From Portulaca oleracea (taxonomy: Eukaryota > Streptophyta > Magnoliopsida > Caryophyllales > Portulacaceae), in NCBI GenBank assembly GCA_029582165.1, contig CM055873.1, positions 45,997,295-46,061,294 on the forward strand: a stretch of DNA of 64,000 nucleotides, read 5' to 3'. The notes under the pieces were generated by a model that did no database searches, was not told the origin of the DNA, and worked only from the letters and a program-made list of their open reading frames with translations. Positions 24,201 to 35,254 of this stretch are shown piece after piece. The number at the start of each line of letters is the position of its first letter. Position 1 is the first letter of the stretch. A program made the translations under genes and the position numbers.

Positions 24201-27200
24201 ATTTTAATTTTAGCTTTGGCCTCATGTAATTGTTGGCTGACATGGCCTCTATCTAGAAACTTCATAACAGCTTTTGAAATGTTTTTCCATAAAAATATAT
24301 AATTTTACCTATTTACCTATTATTACCCAAATTACTCAAACTAACCTAAATTTACCCATATTGACCCAAAATTACCATAAATTACCTAAAATTAACTTTA
24401 CCAAAACTTATTTTACCATCGAAATTTACAGACTCTAAGTGGTATCTATTTGATCATTGAACCCAGTCCCTACATTTTATATTTTTGAACCTAGGGTGTC
24501 TTTACGTTGAAAGTTTCAGCAAAGCTGGAGACCACATATCTCCAAGCTTAATAAATATTTTTCAAAGGATCACAAAAAAATGTACCCCGGGAGTACAATT
24601 CAATTACTAGATTTTCAATAGCTTGAGACTGGGTACCTAGTGGCGAGTGAGTAATGACCAGTAACCGGTTTCCAAATGACAGCAACATTCACGCTCTTTG
24701 TTTTACAGCTTTCTCTGTTTTCCAAAATCACTGTTGGGTTTGGCATTTCTTTAACCGATTAGAGCTTCTTGTTCCCAGTGTGCATGGAAGCCTTCATGGC
24801 TTCACTCATCCACTGCTTCTATATAGATTTCCTGGCTCCTTCAGAGGCTTTTTCACTGAATTCCATCCAGGATTGTGCATCCAAAGTCCTCTTATAACTG
24901 ATGAACCTCATTCATACCATCACAATAACTTTAGCTGGTTAAGTGGAAAACTCTAATGATCCAGCCAAGGTCTAAACCCCATCCAGAATAGCAAGACCTC
25001 ATTCAATGTTGTGACTTGTAACACCAAACTTAAGCTGAATCATACTCCAACAGATGACCCAAAATAAGGATGGAAGTTAATACGTCTGTGGTCCACCTCC
25101 AAATCATTGAGAAAAACAACATTGCTATATGCAAATTAAATATCACTCTCCCTTCCCCAACTTGATGCCCCTCCCAATCCACAGAAAAAGGAACAAATAT
25201 ATTCTAGACATTTATTCTCCTTTCCCAAGGGCCTGCAATACCAAGGTGAATCCCCTTGCCTTCAAACTCTGTCAGTCCCAACATGTCCTTTTATTACCAA
25301 TTGAAAGCTTAGGTCCCAGGTAGTATTGAAGCTAGTGATACACTCTTGAAATGAAGATACAACTGAGGAACAAACTGAAATGAAGAAATCATAAATCCTT
25401 CCTAATAAGATTACTAGTGATACACTATTGAAAGCTTAGGTTCCCAGTAGTTTTGAAGCTTCAGCGCATAACATCCCTATGTCACTACTTACATTAAGTT
25501 TGAACTAAGAATTCTAGTTCCCAGCATCCTTTAGCTAGTTTCCCCCTCCTATCTTCATTCCACTCTGACTCATCTCACATGCCAACAAGACAACAACACT
25601 TGCTGGGTGGCTGCCAATAACAAAATCATCAATCAGGATGATACTTCGAAACATATTCTGTGTGGCTAGTTATTATTTACTAATGGGATGAAGTCAAGCA
25701 GACAACCCTAAAATACAAATTGGAACCTATACTGTTTCAATAACCAAGTTAGTAGTAACAAGCCTGTAACAGCAAAATCATCACGGGATATTTCTCCACA
25801 GCTGTTGTAAAATAGTATTTGCAATAAACGATAATATAAACTTCAGAGGGTTGTCGGATTAAGATTCAACTAGCCTACAGTGGCCTCCCTGAAAGTAGCA
25901 GATCACAGCTGATTTCTGCAGGTTTTTACTTCCAAGAGAAAATTATTGATAACCACACCTGAGTTTATGGGCAGTTCTTGCACTCAAATGTGATCTTTCC
26001 TTTCAACAGCTGACTATTACATGGAGACAATCATGACGGTCTGGACGATTACCCCTTTTATCAGTAATTTGGTCATCTTTGTGCTGTGAAACAAAACTAT
26101 TTTATGACTTCACTTATTATCAAAAAGTGAATGCAAAACTTGTGCCCCTCTCATACGGAGAAATGCATGTCCATTGATTACCAAAAACAGTTCATGCAAT
26201 AGCACAAGCAAATGAAACAATACAAAATGTGACCACAATGAGGTTTTTTTGGACTTGGGGGGGGGGGGGGGAGGGGGGGAAGCGGTGCTGCTGCATTTTT
26301 CTTTTTCTAATGAAAATCAAAGGCTGCATCAAAGAACAACAAGGTGGCGTTACCCATTTCCAAAAGGAGGCTAACACAAAAACAAAAAAGCCTCACAATC
26401 ATTTTATCAACAAAAACCAAGATGATAACCTTTGTACCATGATGAAAACCTTCAGCTACACAAGGTTCTCAAAAAATGGTGCCACAGCACCATTTCAAAA
26501 AAATACTTCCACTGTGATAGTGATTGGTGGTTAAAAGAGCACAAGGGTTAAAGAAGACAAAGGAGTGAAAGGACATCAACAATAGCATTAGTCTCCTTTC
26601 TGAATATATTATTACCTTCAAATTATCACCGGTGACCTTCAATATTTCCTGAATAAGAGGAACAGCAGCAGGATCTCCACAGAGGTGAAGTTCATCAGCT
26701 GCAAGTCCTAAGAGAGCACGAGTAAATGAAAAACCTCTAGTCCTGCAACCTAACATCTGAAATAAGGAAAGAGCTCATTAATGCAGATTAAGGGTGTTGC
26801 TCAAGAAGCACTTTTTAAAGTTTGCAGACATTTTAATCTGTCCAATTTCATTCTATACTCAGCTATTTTCATAATATTGACGATTGCCCAAAATCGTTTC
26901 ATATGCAATGCTAAGAGCACAGTAGTTTGATTTTGCCTTCAATGATGGCTCTATATTTATATTAAACCCTTCACAAAAATAAACATCACCTTCCCACTTG
27001 TGGACATCATATGACGAAAAACGTTTGACAAACTAAAGCTTTTAAAATACATATTAGAAATTGAATGAAGTGCTCCCAAAAGATGTGACCTATCAAAAGA
27101 AAATTCCAATAAGTAATCAAAAGATATATTGCAAAGACACCGATGGGGTGTTGCTCATTTACAAAAGGAGCAAGTACAAAAACACTTGCGCCCTCAAGCT

Positions 27201-29708
27201 CTCATCGATCATACTATTACGCAGGATAAGACCCCTCTTCCAGCGGTAATTAATAAACAACATAGTAAAGGACAAAAACAGCTAACAATAAGAACAATGA
27301 TGATGATGATGATGATGATGGATGAAATTAAACACCGCACTTAGAGACCTAAGCAGAAGTCATACTCAAAAACAAAAACCTAAGAGGGCATGACGAGCAG
27401 TCGACATGCCTGAATCTCATCAATCACTGCACACTGGTAATCAGAGGACACATCCGCCATCTCAACAGTCACAGACTTGTGCTTTGCCCCTTCAATCTCC
27501 TCCCGCTCTTGCCCCGTCAATAAATCACAAGGAACATTTGCTTTATTCAAACGTTTTGCCACTTCCCAAGCCAATAACCTTAAGGGTCCACAATATACAC
27601 CTACAGAAAGCACAAAATATAACTGCTTTAGATGCAAATCATTGCCCAATTTTGAGGATCAAACTAAGTCCAATAATTCATGGGAGGGTTAGCTTGTTTA
27701 CCCGTTGAGCTACATTCCAACTGCTTAAGTGCCTGGTAGGTTTTACCACTATTTGTAGGTCCCACGTGAAGAATAACATTCCGATTCTTCTTCCGAGCAT
27801 TTGGATACCATGTGTGAGGTCGACTGCAATTACAAGGCAATCATAACTACCTAAAATTAAAAATAAAACAAGGAAGAGAAGTTGCTAACATCAGACTAAT
27901 TGTGTGATTCTCATTTAGGGTAAAAGACTAGAATAGCAAAAGCCCAGAGTATGGTTCACAGAAGAAGGCAACAAGACATCAAAATGGCCTCAACATTCTC
28001 GACATCAACCTATAATTATTTTTTTTTCCAACCAAATAGGGATTGACATGCAAATGAAATACTTCAATGAACCAAGAAAACAAAAACTGACGAACAAACA
28101 TAAAGAAAAAGGACTGGGATTAATTGCAAAACAATTGGCAAATAAAATATGACACCAATCAGAAAGGTAAGGCAACAAAACTTGAGCAATATGTCCACAA
28201 GTAATAAGTAGCAATAACATGCCATGGATGAGATTTTGCTTACGTTAAGTCAGTAAAATCAAAGCTCGATGCTGTACTAGGACTGCTAAAGTGCCTCAAG
28301 CCATGACAATGAGCAGCCAAAACCCTAAAGTTCAGCTCTGGGGAGATGTTATCTGGAGAGAGAATAACATATGAAGTGACAATGAGAATACAGTAATTAT
28401 ACTAAATAGAATAAGATAGGTCATCAATTTATCCTCGCCTTCAGAATCAGTAACTTAGTGAAGAACATATCCTATAAGTTCAACATTAAACTACAATCTC
28501 ACTCTTAAAAAGAATCTATACAGAAGTTATGAAACTGAAGCTCCATATGAAATATAAAGTTCTTTTTGCTCGTATCCTTGGAGGGGAATTAAATAAAACT
28601 CAATGCAAATTTGCCCACAACTCACCCTTCCCCGTCACACTCAGAAAACAAAATACATATAAACACAAACATGATAGGGGGCACTACATTGAGTTACTTT
28701 ACATATCTTAAAGATGCCCCTAGTGCAACAGCAAGCCTATAACAACTCCAAGTTGCTCTGTGAAAGCAATAACCTATATGGGAAACAATTCCCGTAAATG
28801 AATGTTTGTTAACAACTAGTAATCTTCACAGCATAATACCGAATTATTTGGCTTGACGCCCTTGACTAAGAGGAAAAGAACATGTGGAATTTTACATTCT
28901 GATCCTTCATAGACATACTTAATTGAGCAACCACAATAAGCATAGCACCATAAGTAATGATGCTTTCTTCAGCATAGAACAGTGGAGTCCAAGTAACAAA
29001 GGGCTTAACCGTAAGCATTAAGCAATGAAGCTTTCTCCATTACCTTATTTGACCAATACTTACAATTTATAACAATGTTCCTTGAATGGTTTCCTTTAAA
29101 AAAAAAAGAAAGAAAGAAAAGTGAATTTTTTAAGAAGCTCGAAAAGGATTAATAACTCGAATTCAATTCTGCTAATGCAGCAACCTCCTTGGCTCGTAAA
29201 TAAACCTAAAAACGAAACTACAGTATATTCAATGCAACTAAACCATACTTCTGGCTGCTAAGCTTCTTTGAGAACAAGCTATTCGACATATTGCCTCAAC
29301 GAATTCCTACAACTCTCAAATTTCAAGCTTCAAATTTAAGCAGCTGATTGCAATCAGAACCACCATTCTACCAAAATCTTAAACACCTTCAATATCTTCA
29401 ATTGATACACAATAACAATATCATACTTGAAAATTCAGAAGGGCAAAAAAGTATTGTATTCACGGTGCAAAATCAAACACCAACAGAACAACATTCAACC
29501 AAAAGTTAAGAACAACCAATCAGAAAATAAACCAAACATACAAATTACAGGCTGTAACATGATTTCGTCCAATTTCTAGAAGGAGCGCGAAAGAAAAATT
29601 ATAATTCCAGACAGAACGAATTCAAATAAGGAATGAACAAAAAATGGAGACGGAGGACGAACCGTGGAGGTGGCGATAAACTCGCCGGCGAAGAAGAGAG
29701 GAGACCAT
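15220..29708 (-). CDS. SUV3: SUV3-type mitochondrial ATP-dependent RNA helicase, 16 exons
   Basis: SUV3 is an Ski2-like DExH helicase of mitochondria that unwinds RNA for decay. Exons (minus strand, 5' to 3'): 29663-29708, 28244-28352, 27702-27823, 27410-27600, 26616-26756, 22418-22540, 21517-21594, 20341-20509, 18424-18536, 18229-18309, 17758-17823, 17549-17613, 16553-16598, 16338-16454, 15417-15508, 15220-15331. All phases close, giving 556 aa, near the usual plant length of about 570. The Arg-rich start [15 protein letters not shown] fits a mitochondrial presequence. Walker A GPTNSGKT is at 73-80, Walker B DEIQ at 153-156, [10 protein letters not shown] of motif V in exon 8, and QIAGRAGRY of motif VI at about 324-332, split between exons 8 and 9. 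The C-terminal helical region includes LEEFL-like [11 protein letters not shown] and a basic end. Intron 4 has a GC donor. Candidate TATA on the minus strand is near 29762-29771. Confidence 0.95.
18537..20340 (-). other. SUV3 intron 8 with repeat-rich interior
   Basis: No coding exon is needed here: exon 8 ends in ATA-GCA-G and exon 9 resumes the same glycine codon. The intron holds a GATCC/ACGATCC-rich degenerate repeat at about 19520-19690, a TTTTCTTT-rich tract at 19745-19822, and a C-run/G-run hairpin at 20122-20161. Confidence 0.7.
20122..20161. repeat. C17 / G9 homopolymer hairpin in SUV3 intron
   Basis: A run of 17 C (20122-20138) is followed by GCCGGGCGG, five A, and nine G (20153-20161). 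The two runs can pair as a stem or form G-quadruplex/i-motif structures. Run length is also a likely place for sequencing error. Confidence 0.85.
20935..21380 (+). mobile_element. LINE ORF2 3' fragment in SUV3 intron 7
   Basis: Plus-strand reading with frameshifts gives [12 protein letters not shown] near 20965, the VRDHLLAWG block near 21038, NVLLLP near 21085, then [16 protein letters not shown] near 21165 and SSLDLVDLV near 21240. These match the C-terminal end of plant L1-type ORF2 in order. It ends with a TTTCAAAAAAG tail near 21365. It is antisense to SUV3 and degenerate. Confidence 0.7.
21595..22417 (-). other. SUV3 intron 6
   Basis: Non-coding. A GTGGGACTTGTCCCACAT motif near 21870-21890, often seen in plant retroelement LTR remnants, is present, but I cannot define element ends. 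Confidence 0.4.
22541..26615 (-). other. SUV3 intron 5 (4.1 kb)
   Basis: The largest intron of the gene, between the exon ending VTGDNLK and the exon beginning IQYYERL. No internal exon or gene is recognised. An A/C-rich segment at about 23970-24440 repeats TTACCCAAAATTACC-like motifs and has loosely matching ends (TTAAGAGTCT and AGACTCTAA), suggesting a decayed inverted-repeat element. A G-rich run (15 G then 7 G) is at 26257-26279. Confidence 0.6.
26757..27409 (-). other. SUV3 intron 4, GC-AG type
   Basis: Exon 4 must end after the DEIQ codons (GAG ATT CAG) and the next bases are GCATGT, giving a GC donor. The acceptor TTTCAG precedes ATG TTA GGT at 26756. The surrounding donor context (CAG/GCATGT) is a strong one, as is usual for GC donors. 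A GATG microsatellite lies at about 27297-27320. Confidence 0.85.
28353..29662 (-). other. SUV3 intron 1
   Basis: It separates the 15-residue first exon from the rest of the presequence; a GAT codon is split G/AT. I see no feature inside. Confidence 0.7.
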
Positions 29709-30144
29709 TTCCGGCGACAGGTAGAAGAAGAAAAGAGAATCGCACAGAATAAATTGATGATTATAATATATAGTTTACTGAGGGGTGGAAGTTAAATTCG
29801 AGATTAGGGGAGAACATGGCGGAAAATTATTAGGGCGAGGTGCTTACGCTACACCTGGCTGAAGTTGACTGTTGAGTCACGAATGCAACAAACATTGTGA
29901 TTGCGTGACATAGCGAGTTCCCCAAATGGGATTTCCTTTAGATTCCTCTTTGATTCCTCGGCATTCTTGGTAGGGGTAAACAAAAATGATGTGAATCTCA
30001 ATCCTGTCCCACTTCCGATTAATTCCCGATCTCAAAATTCCGTTTTCAATGGGATGAGAGCATGACTAAAAGTCCCGGTCAATATCAAGATCGAAAGTGA
30101 AACTTAACTTTAACGGTCTCGATCTCAATTCCCATTTATAATAT

Positions 30145-33100
30145 ATATGCAAACAAAATGAAGTTATTGATCTTTAGTTGCATGATTGATTTGCGATGGA
30201 TTTTGGTTGTCGTGGGTGCGAATGTCTTTGTTGTGTTATTTATGTCTAGCAGTGTTTGGTTGTTAGCTTTTTCTTTTTGAGTTGGTTGGTTGTTGTTTTA
30301 TTTTGCGGTTTGTTGTACTTTGTAAACTTTTAAGCCTTTTAGATATCAATCATCGGAAAAAAATGTATATATATACACCATTCATCACTCTATGTTCTCC
30401 CTCCCAAGGTTGAGATGGAGAGAGAAAGTGAGGTGAGAGAAAGCGGAGAAGAAGTGCAGGAGAGAGGCTTCTCGTCTGGATTCAGTCTGCCAACAATCTT
30501 TGTTGGTAATCTACCAAAAACCTTGGACAAGCACGGGCTCAAAGGTATTGTCAGCAAGCATGCAAAGGTTGAATCAGTATCCATCATCAACAGAAGAAGT
30601 TCTCCGGTGAATTTTGGGTTTATTCGAGTTTGGCGAAGAGGGGATGTTGCACAGTGTATACGTCAACTTCATAGGAAGATTGCCAGAGGCCAACACCTAA
30701 TAGTCGACTGGGCCAGAAAGAATGATAAGAGCAGAAGAAGCAGACTTGCTTGGGTCCTTAAAAGAGCCTCTCCTTCAACGTGGGAAAAAACAGAGCAAGC
30801 TAGCCATAGAATTCAAGGTGAGGTAAATGAAGAATTCTTAGAATGGCTTCAAAGAAGTGTTGTCTGCACGACTGACACTCCCAGGGACCTTAATACTTTA
30901 GCCTCGGTGATCAAGGACAATTTTGGTCCATTTTCAAAGCTAACGGCGATAAATGGAGTCAAATTTCTTCTCACATTCTCCACAATTCAGCAGATGAAAG
31001 ATGCTCTGTCAAACACACATGAGCTCCATGATTGGTTCATTGAAATTAAACCATGGTCTATATATGATTTGGCTGATTCGAGAAGGGTTTGGGTGGACAT
31101 TATTGGAGTTCCTCCTCATGGCTGGAAGTTGGAAAATTTCCATAAATGTCTGCAGCCTTGGGGTGATCTATTATCCCTTGCAAGGTGCATAGCTTCAACT
31201 AATCAATTTGAGGTGATGAGAGGTCTCATTCAAACAAATGTCTTACACAAAATTGATGGTGAAGTTTTGCTTGACATTAATAATTGCTCATTCAGAGTGT
31301 TTGTGCGAGAGATCAATTCTCATCTCATTCCCCCATCTATAGTCCATGATCCAATCTCTGAGTCGACTTCGTGTCACTCCAGTGACAATTCAAACAGAGA
31401 TGAGGATTTTGACAGTGGTGATCACAACAGTGCTGAAAATGTTCCAGAATCTTCAGCATTTTCAGTGAGACATGAAGTCGAAGGATCATTCAGAGTGGGT
31501 GAACAACACTCACAGAGCAACAATGGAAGTGTAAGAGGCATCTCTCTTGAGATGCTAGAACAGTTATCGGGCGATGGGTACATTGAAGAAGTAAGAAGGC
31601 TCAACGACCAAACCAATGCATTGAAAGAAGAATTAATTAAACTGCTGGGAGTGCAAGCATGGCAAGAAGTGGAAGCAATTCATAATAAGAAGAGGCACAT
31701 ATCGGAGAATGTAGCGGCCTCGGTTTCAATCAATAACTCAGAACTGGAAGTTGTGCCCATAATTAATGACGAGCAGCTCATTATTGAAACAGCGGCTTTG
31801 GGAGATGAAGTAGCTTTGGGATTGGAAAAATCGGTTGAGGTAGTAAACAGCCTTGAGCCAATCATAAATGAAGCAACTAGCCTTGCTCAATCAATGCAGA
31901 TTGCTAACAACATAGCTGAGAATATTGAGGGGGTTGATGACTCGAGTTCCCTCTCCTCGGGTGATGATTCCATTGTTAATGCAAGGATTTATAAAGTAGA
32001 AAAGGCAATCAGTATGGGCAAAGCAAGTGGATTCATGAGAGCAAAGAAAAATACCAACCCAAAGAAGTATTTCATTGAGAAGCTCTCTGCTAAGAAGAAG
32101 AAGAAAATCAAAGAAAAGGAAAGAAGAGTGAGGTCACCTAATTACTGTTCACCTGAAGGGAGTGATTGCTGAGTATGTGGTGTGTGGAATGTGTTGGGTT
32201 TTGAGGCAAGGAGAAGAAAAGATCTGTTAACTCTTCTGAAGGTGGATATTTCTCTGAATAAGGGATTGGCATATGTATAGGAGGGATAAAGGTGGAGAAG
32301 AGTTATTCATGACTGGTTTTGATTGCCATTGGAGGTTCAAGGGTGTTTAAAGATCATGATTGTCTTTAATGTGTGACCGGAAGTGGGATTTTCCTTGGCA
32401 ATTTTGATTGCTTGATGTCTGCTGGGCAAGATCTGAAAGTGCAATGATTGTCAGGTTCGTAAATGTTTGATCCCTGATAATTTGAAATTTTGGTGCGTGT
32501 TGCTTGTCTTTGAGAGATGAATTGCTGAACACGTCTACAAAGGGTTCTAAAGGTCCAAAATCAGACAAATTTTGGTTTGATTGGTGCAACATTAGTAGTC
32601 TCTAAGGAAGTGGGTGGAATATGAATGCATCTCTTCACGGGTGTTTCTCTTGATCTTGAGTGTGGGTTTGGCTCTAATCATGTGGGTTGATTTGGAACAT
32701 GTATGACTGGAATCATCAGCAAAGTGACAACATCTGGTAATGGTTGGGGATTGAGCTTGGTGGGGCGACTGACAACACTTGGTGACAATACTTAGAAGTG
32801 GATTGTGGTTCAATATTTAGAGTTTCATCTGATTGATCTCGCTACAAAACAAACTCCCACTCATATGCAGAATATGGATGGAATTGATTAAAGTTTGTGA
32901 TGGTTGATGAGTGGGCAACTTCTAATGTCTTTAATAATTGTGGTGGGTTAGTTGGCTCCAACTTCATCTCAATTCGACTTCTGAGAGTGGGTGTGGGTTG
33001 GTATCCTCATAGACTCAGTTTGGTTTTTCCAACAGCTGTGCAACTGTGCTGTGTATCCTTCAGGTGAATCATCGGGCCTTGACGAAGTGAGCGGGCATGT

Positions 33101-33347
33101 GCAGGGTTTGTCATTAGTCTTCATGTTGGTTGAGGTCAATTCAGTCTCACTTCTGTACTGTATTAATTTGGATTAGATTTCTCTCTGTTGTGCTTTTTGT
33201 GGGTGACTATTGTTGTAGTGGGTCTTCAGTTGGCTCTTTGCCGTTTGTTCTCATTTCGGCTGTCTGCCTGATTATTAAGGTGCAGCTGTTTTTTAAATAA
33301 AAGGGTCTCTCGACCGCTAATTATCAAAAAAAAATATGCAAACAAAA
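30145..33347 (+). mobile_element. LINE (L1-type) insertion with target duplication and poly-A, ORF2 mostly deleted
   Basis: The 14-bp direct repeat ATATGCAAACAAAA at 30145-30158 and 33334-33347 brackets a 3.2-kb insertion ending in TTATCAAAAAAAA, the plant LINE tail. The element carries an intact ORF1 (30415-32172). Right after it, the sequence near 32180-32235 reads GVWNVLGFEARRRKDLL, resembling the WNVRGLG start of ORF2 endonuclease, then breaks off. No reverse transcriptase follows, so the copy is non-autonomous. The first 200 bp also end in a TATCAATCATCGGAAAAAAA tail-like motif near 30347-30366, so a second LINE tail may be fused at the 5' side. Confidence 0.85.
30415..32172 (+). CDS. 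LINE ORF1 protein, RRM plus DUF4283-like region, 585 aa
   Basis: The ORF is uninterrupted. Residues about 26-100 form an RNA-recognition motif, with RNP2 as IFVGNL (29-34) and RNP1 as VNFGFIRV (about 65-72). Residues about 140-300 resemble the DUF4283-type domain of plant retroelement ORF1 proteins (FLEWLQRSVV, RRVWVDIIGVPPHGWK, SFRVFVREI). The C-terminal third is acidic with a helical EEVRRLNDQTNALKEEL stretch and ends in a Lys-rich tail (SAKKKKKIKEKERR). As an ORF1 it would bind element RNA. It is not a host gene by context, because target duplications enclose it. Confidence 0.85.
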   Translation: MERESEVRESGEEVQERGFSSGFSLPTIFVGNLPKTLDKHGLKGIVSKHAKVESVSIINRRSSPVNFGFIRVWRRGDVAQCIRQLHRKIARGQHLIVDWARKNDKSRRSRLAWVLKRASPSTWEKTEQASHRIQGEVNEEFLEWLQRSVVCTTDTPRDLNTLASVIKDNFGPFSKLTAINGVKFLLTFSTIQQMKDALSNTHELHDWFIEIKPWSIYDLADSRRVWVDIIGVPPHGWKLENFHKCLQPWGDLLSLARCIASTNQFEVMRGLIQTNVLHKIDGEVLLDINNCSFRVFVREINSHLIPPSIVHDPISESTSCHSSDNSNRDEDFDSGDHNSAENVPESSAFSVRHEVEGSFRVGEQHSQSNNGSVRGISLEMLEQLSGDGYIEEVRRLNDQTNALKEELIKLLGVQAWQEVEAIHNKKRHISENVAASVSINNSELEVVPIINDEQLIIETAALGDEVALGLEKSVEVVNSLEPIINEATSLAQSMQIANNIAENIEGVDDSSSLSSGDDSIVNARIYKVEKAISMGKASGFMRAKKNTNPKKYFIEKLSAKKKKKIKEKERRVRSPNYCSPEGSDC

Positions 33348-33457
33348 CTAAAGGTTCCATTAATAGGCCACACGAAGACGAAAATAAGGAGGTATGTGAT
33401 GACAAAGAAAAATGGATAATAAAAGCTCTTAATTAATGGAACCTTTTATAATATAAA

Positions 33458-34050
33458 ATGAGTGTCCAACGTTATCAAAATGAACATGTAGCACATGCAA
33501 TTATATGTGATGACAACAACATGAACATCTAGCATAATCAAAATGAACATCGCTCAACATCATAATGAACATTCACAACAAAAAAACGGACATCGAATGA
33601 CATATACAGAGAACATTGAAATGAACACCCAACCAAAAAACAATGAATATCAAACTCAACATCCAGCATAATCAAAATGAACATCCAACAACATCATAAT
33701 GAACATCCAGCAACATCATAATGAACATCCAACATGATGAAAATGAATATCCAGTCTAAGCAACAATATGTATAACAACAAAACGAACATCCAACATAAT
33801 AAAAGTGAATATCCATCAACATCTCGATGAAAATCTAGCAACAAGAAAATGAACATCAATATGAACTTAAATGTTCATTTTATTGTTGTTGGATGTTTAT
33901 TATGATGTTTGATGGATGATCATTTTGATTATGTTGGATGTTCGTTCTGTTATCATACAGATTGTTGTCTATATTGAATGTTCATTTTCATTATGCTACA
34001 TGTTCATTTTGATTATACTGGATGTTCATTTCAATTTAATTGTTGGAAAC
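33458..34050. repeat. Inverted arrays of a GAACATC motif
   Basis: From 33458 to about 33865 the plus strand repeats AATGAACATC-CAACA-type units. From about 33866 to 34050 the same unit appears as its complement (TTGGATGTTCATTTTGATTA). The centre is near 33866-33880. Unit length is about 20-30 bp with variation. The array can form a long fold-back. A small flanking inverted repeat (GGTTCCATTAAT at 33352 and ATTAATGGAACC at 33432) lies just to the left. Confidence 0.75.
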
Positions 34051-34529
34051 ACGCGTGCTATTTTGGAACTAGAAATGGATTTAATACGTTTGAGAATTTG
34101 TAATGCAGCGTTTTGGCAACTAAGGACTGAATTGAATGTGGACCTTTTTTTTTGCCACTTACCTCATGTGAACCAGCCATAAAAAATAAAAGTAAATTGG
34201 ATGAGTAATCCCAATCATTGATTGATATATAAATGACTAAGATTAGCTCTTTTCACATGTCCACAAAACATCAATGCTTATTACATCAATTCCCCATTAT
34301 AATAGTTAACATTTATGAGACTAAAATGGTGGTCAGTGTGGCAAAAAAAAAAAAAAGACTAAAATGGTGGTAGTTAAGTGGTAATTACCCTCAACTTTCA
34401 TATTCTCAACCAAAGTTCAACTCTTGGTGGAAGTAAAATATAGTTTACTTATCTCCTCATCCTCGAATACTAGGATTCAATTGTCACTATACTCTTCCAA
34501 AACGACAAAATTCTATTGAAATTTTTTAA

Positions 34530-34915
34530 GTAATTTGTGGATTAGTGAAGAGAGAGAGAGCGGTGATGGTGGTGGTCAGTGATGATTAGCGTTGATGGTG
34601 GACAATGGTGATTGGAGAAAGTGGTGGTGGTGGTTAGTGGTGGTTGTTAGTGGAAATTTGTGGATCAGTGAAGAGAGAGAGCGGTGATGGTAGTTAGTGG
34701 TGGTTGGCGATGGTGGGCAATGGTGGTTGACGATGGTGTTGGGTGGGAATTTGTGGGTCGGTGAAAAGAGAGAGAGAGAGTGGTGACAGTGAGCTGTGGT
34801 GGTTGGAGATAGTGGTGGTGATGGTGGGCAGTGGTGGTTGGTGGAGGTGGTGGGTGCTGGTGGTGGTCAATGAAGAGAGAATTGTGGCGGTGGTAAGTGG
34901 TGGTTCGGTTTAGGG
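34530..34915. repeat. GTGGTGATGG-rich minisatellite
   Basis: Imperfect tandem units of roughly 90-125 bp each start with GTGAAGAGAGAGAG-type sequence (near 34543, 34668 and 34762) and continue as GGTGATGGTGG-rich sequence. There is no ORF of interest. Confidence 0.7.
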
Positions 34916-35002
34916 TTTAATTAAGCATATATCTAATTAAATATTTAATTAATATACTCACATATATCTCATTGAGTATTTAATTTTACATAACATGCAC
35001 TA

Positions 35003-35254
35003 CATCCGTTACATATTATTTGTCATCTTTGGAAATTGTGCAGTCAAACTTAAAAATATTTGACCATAAATTTCTCAATATATACAATGATTTGTTAAAT
35101 GGAATTACCATGATTTGATTCGTAGTGAAAAATGTTATCTTAAAAATATAATATTACAATTATTAATAAAATATTATCTGAAAAATAATCAATAAAAAAG
35201 TAATAAAACGTGACAGCCAACAAAAGGATTAATAATATGAAATGGAGGGAGTAT
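35003..35254. mobile_element. Stowaway-like MITE
   Basis: The ends TACATCCGTTACATATTA and TAATATGAAATGGAGGGAGTA are degenerate complements of the Stowaway type, flanked by TA. The interior is AT-rich. Confidence 0.65.
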
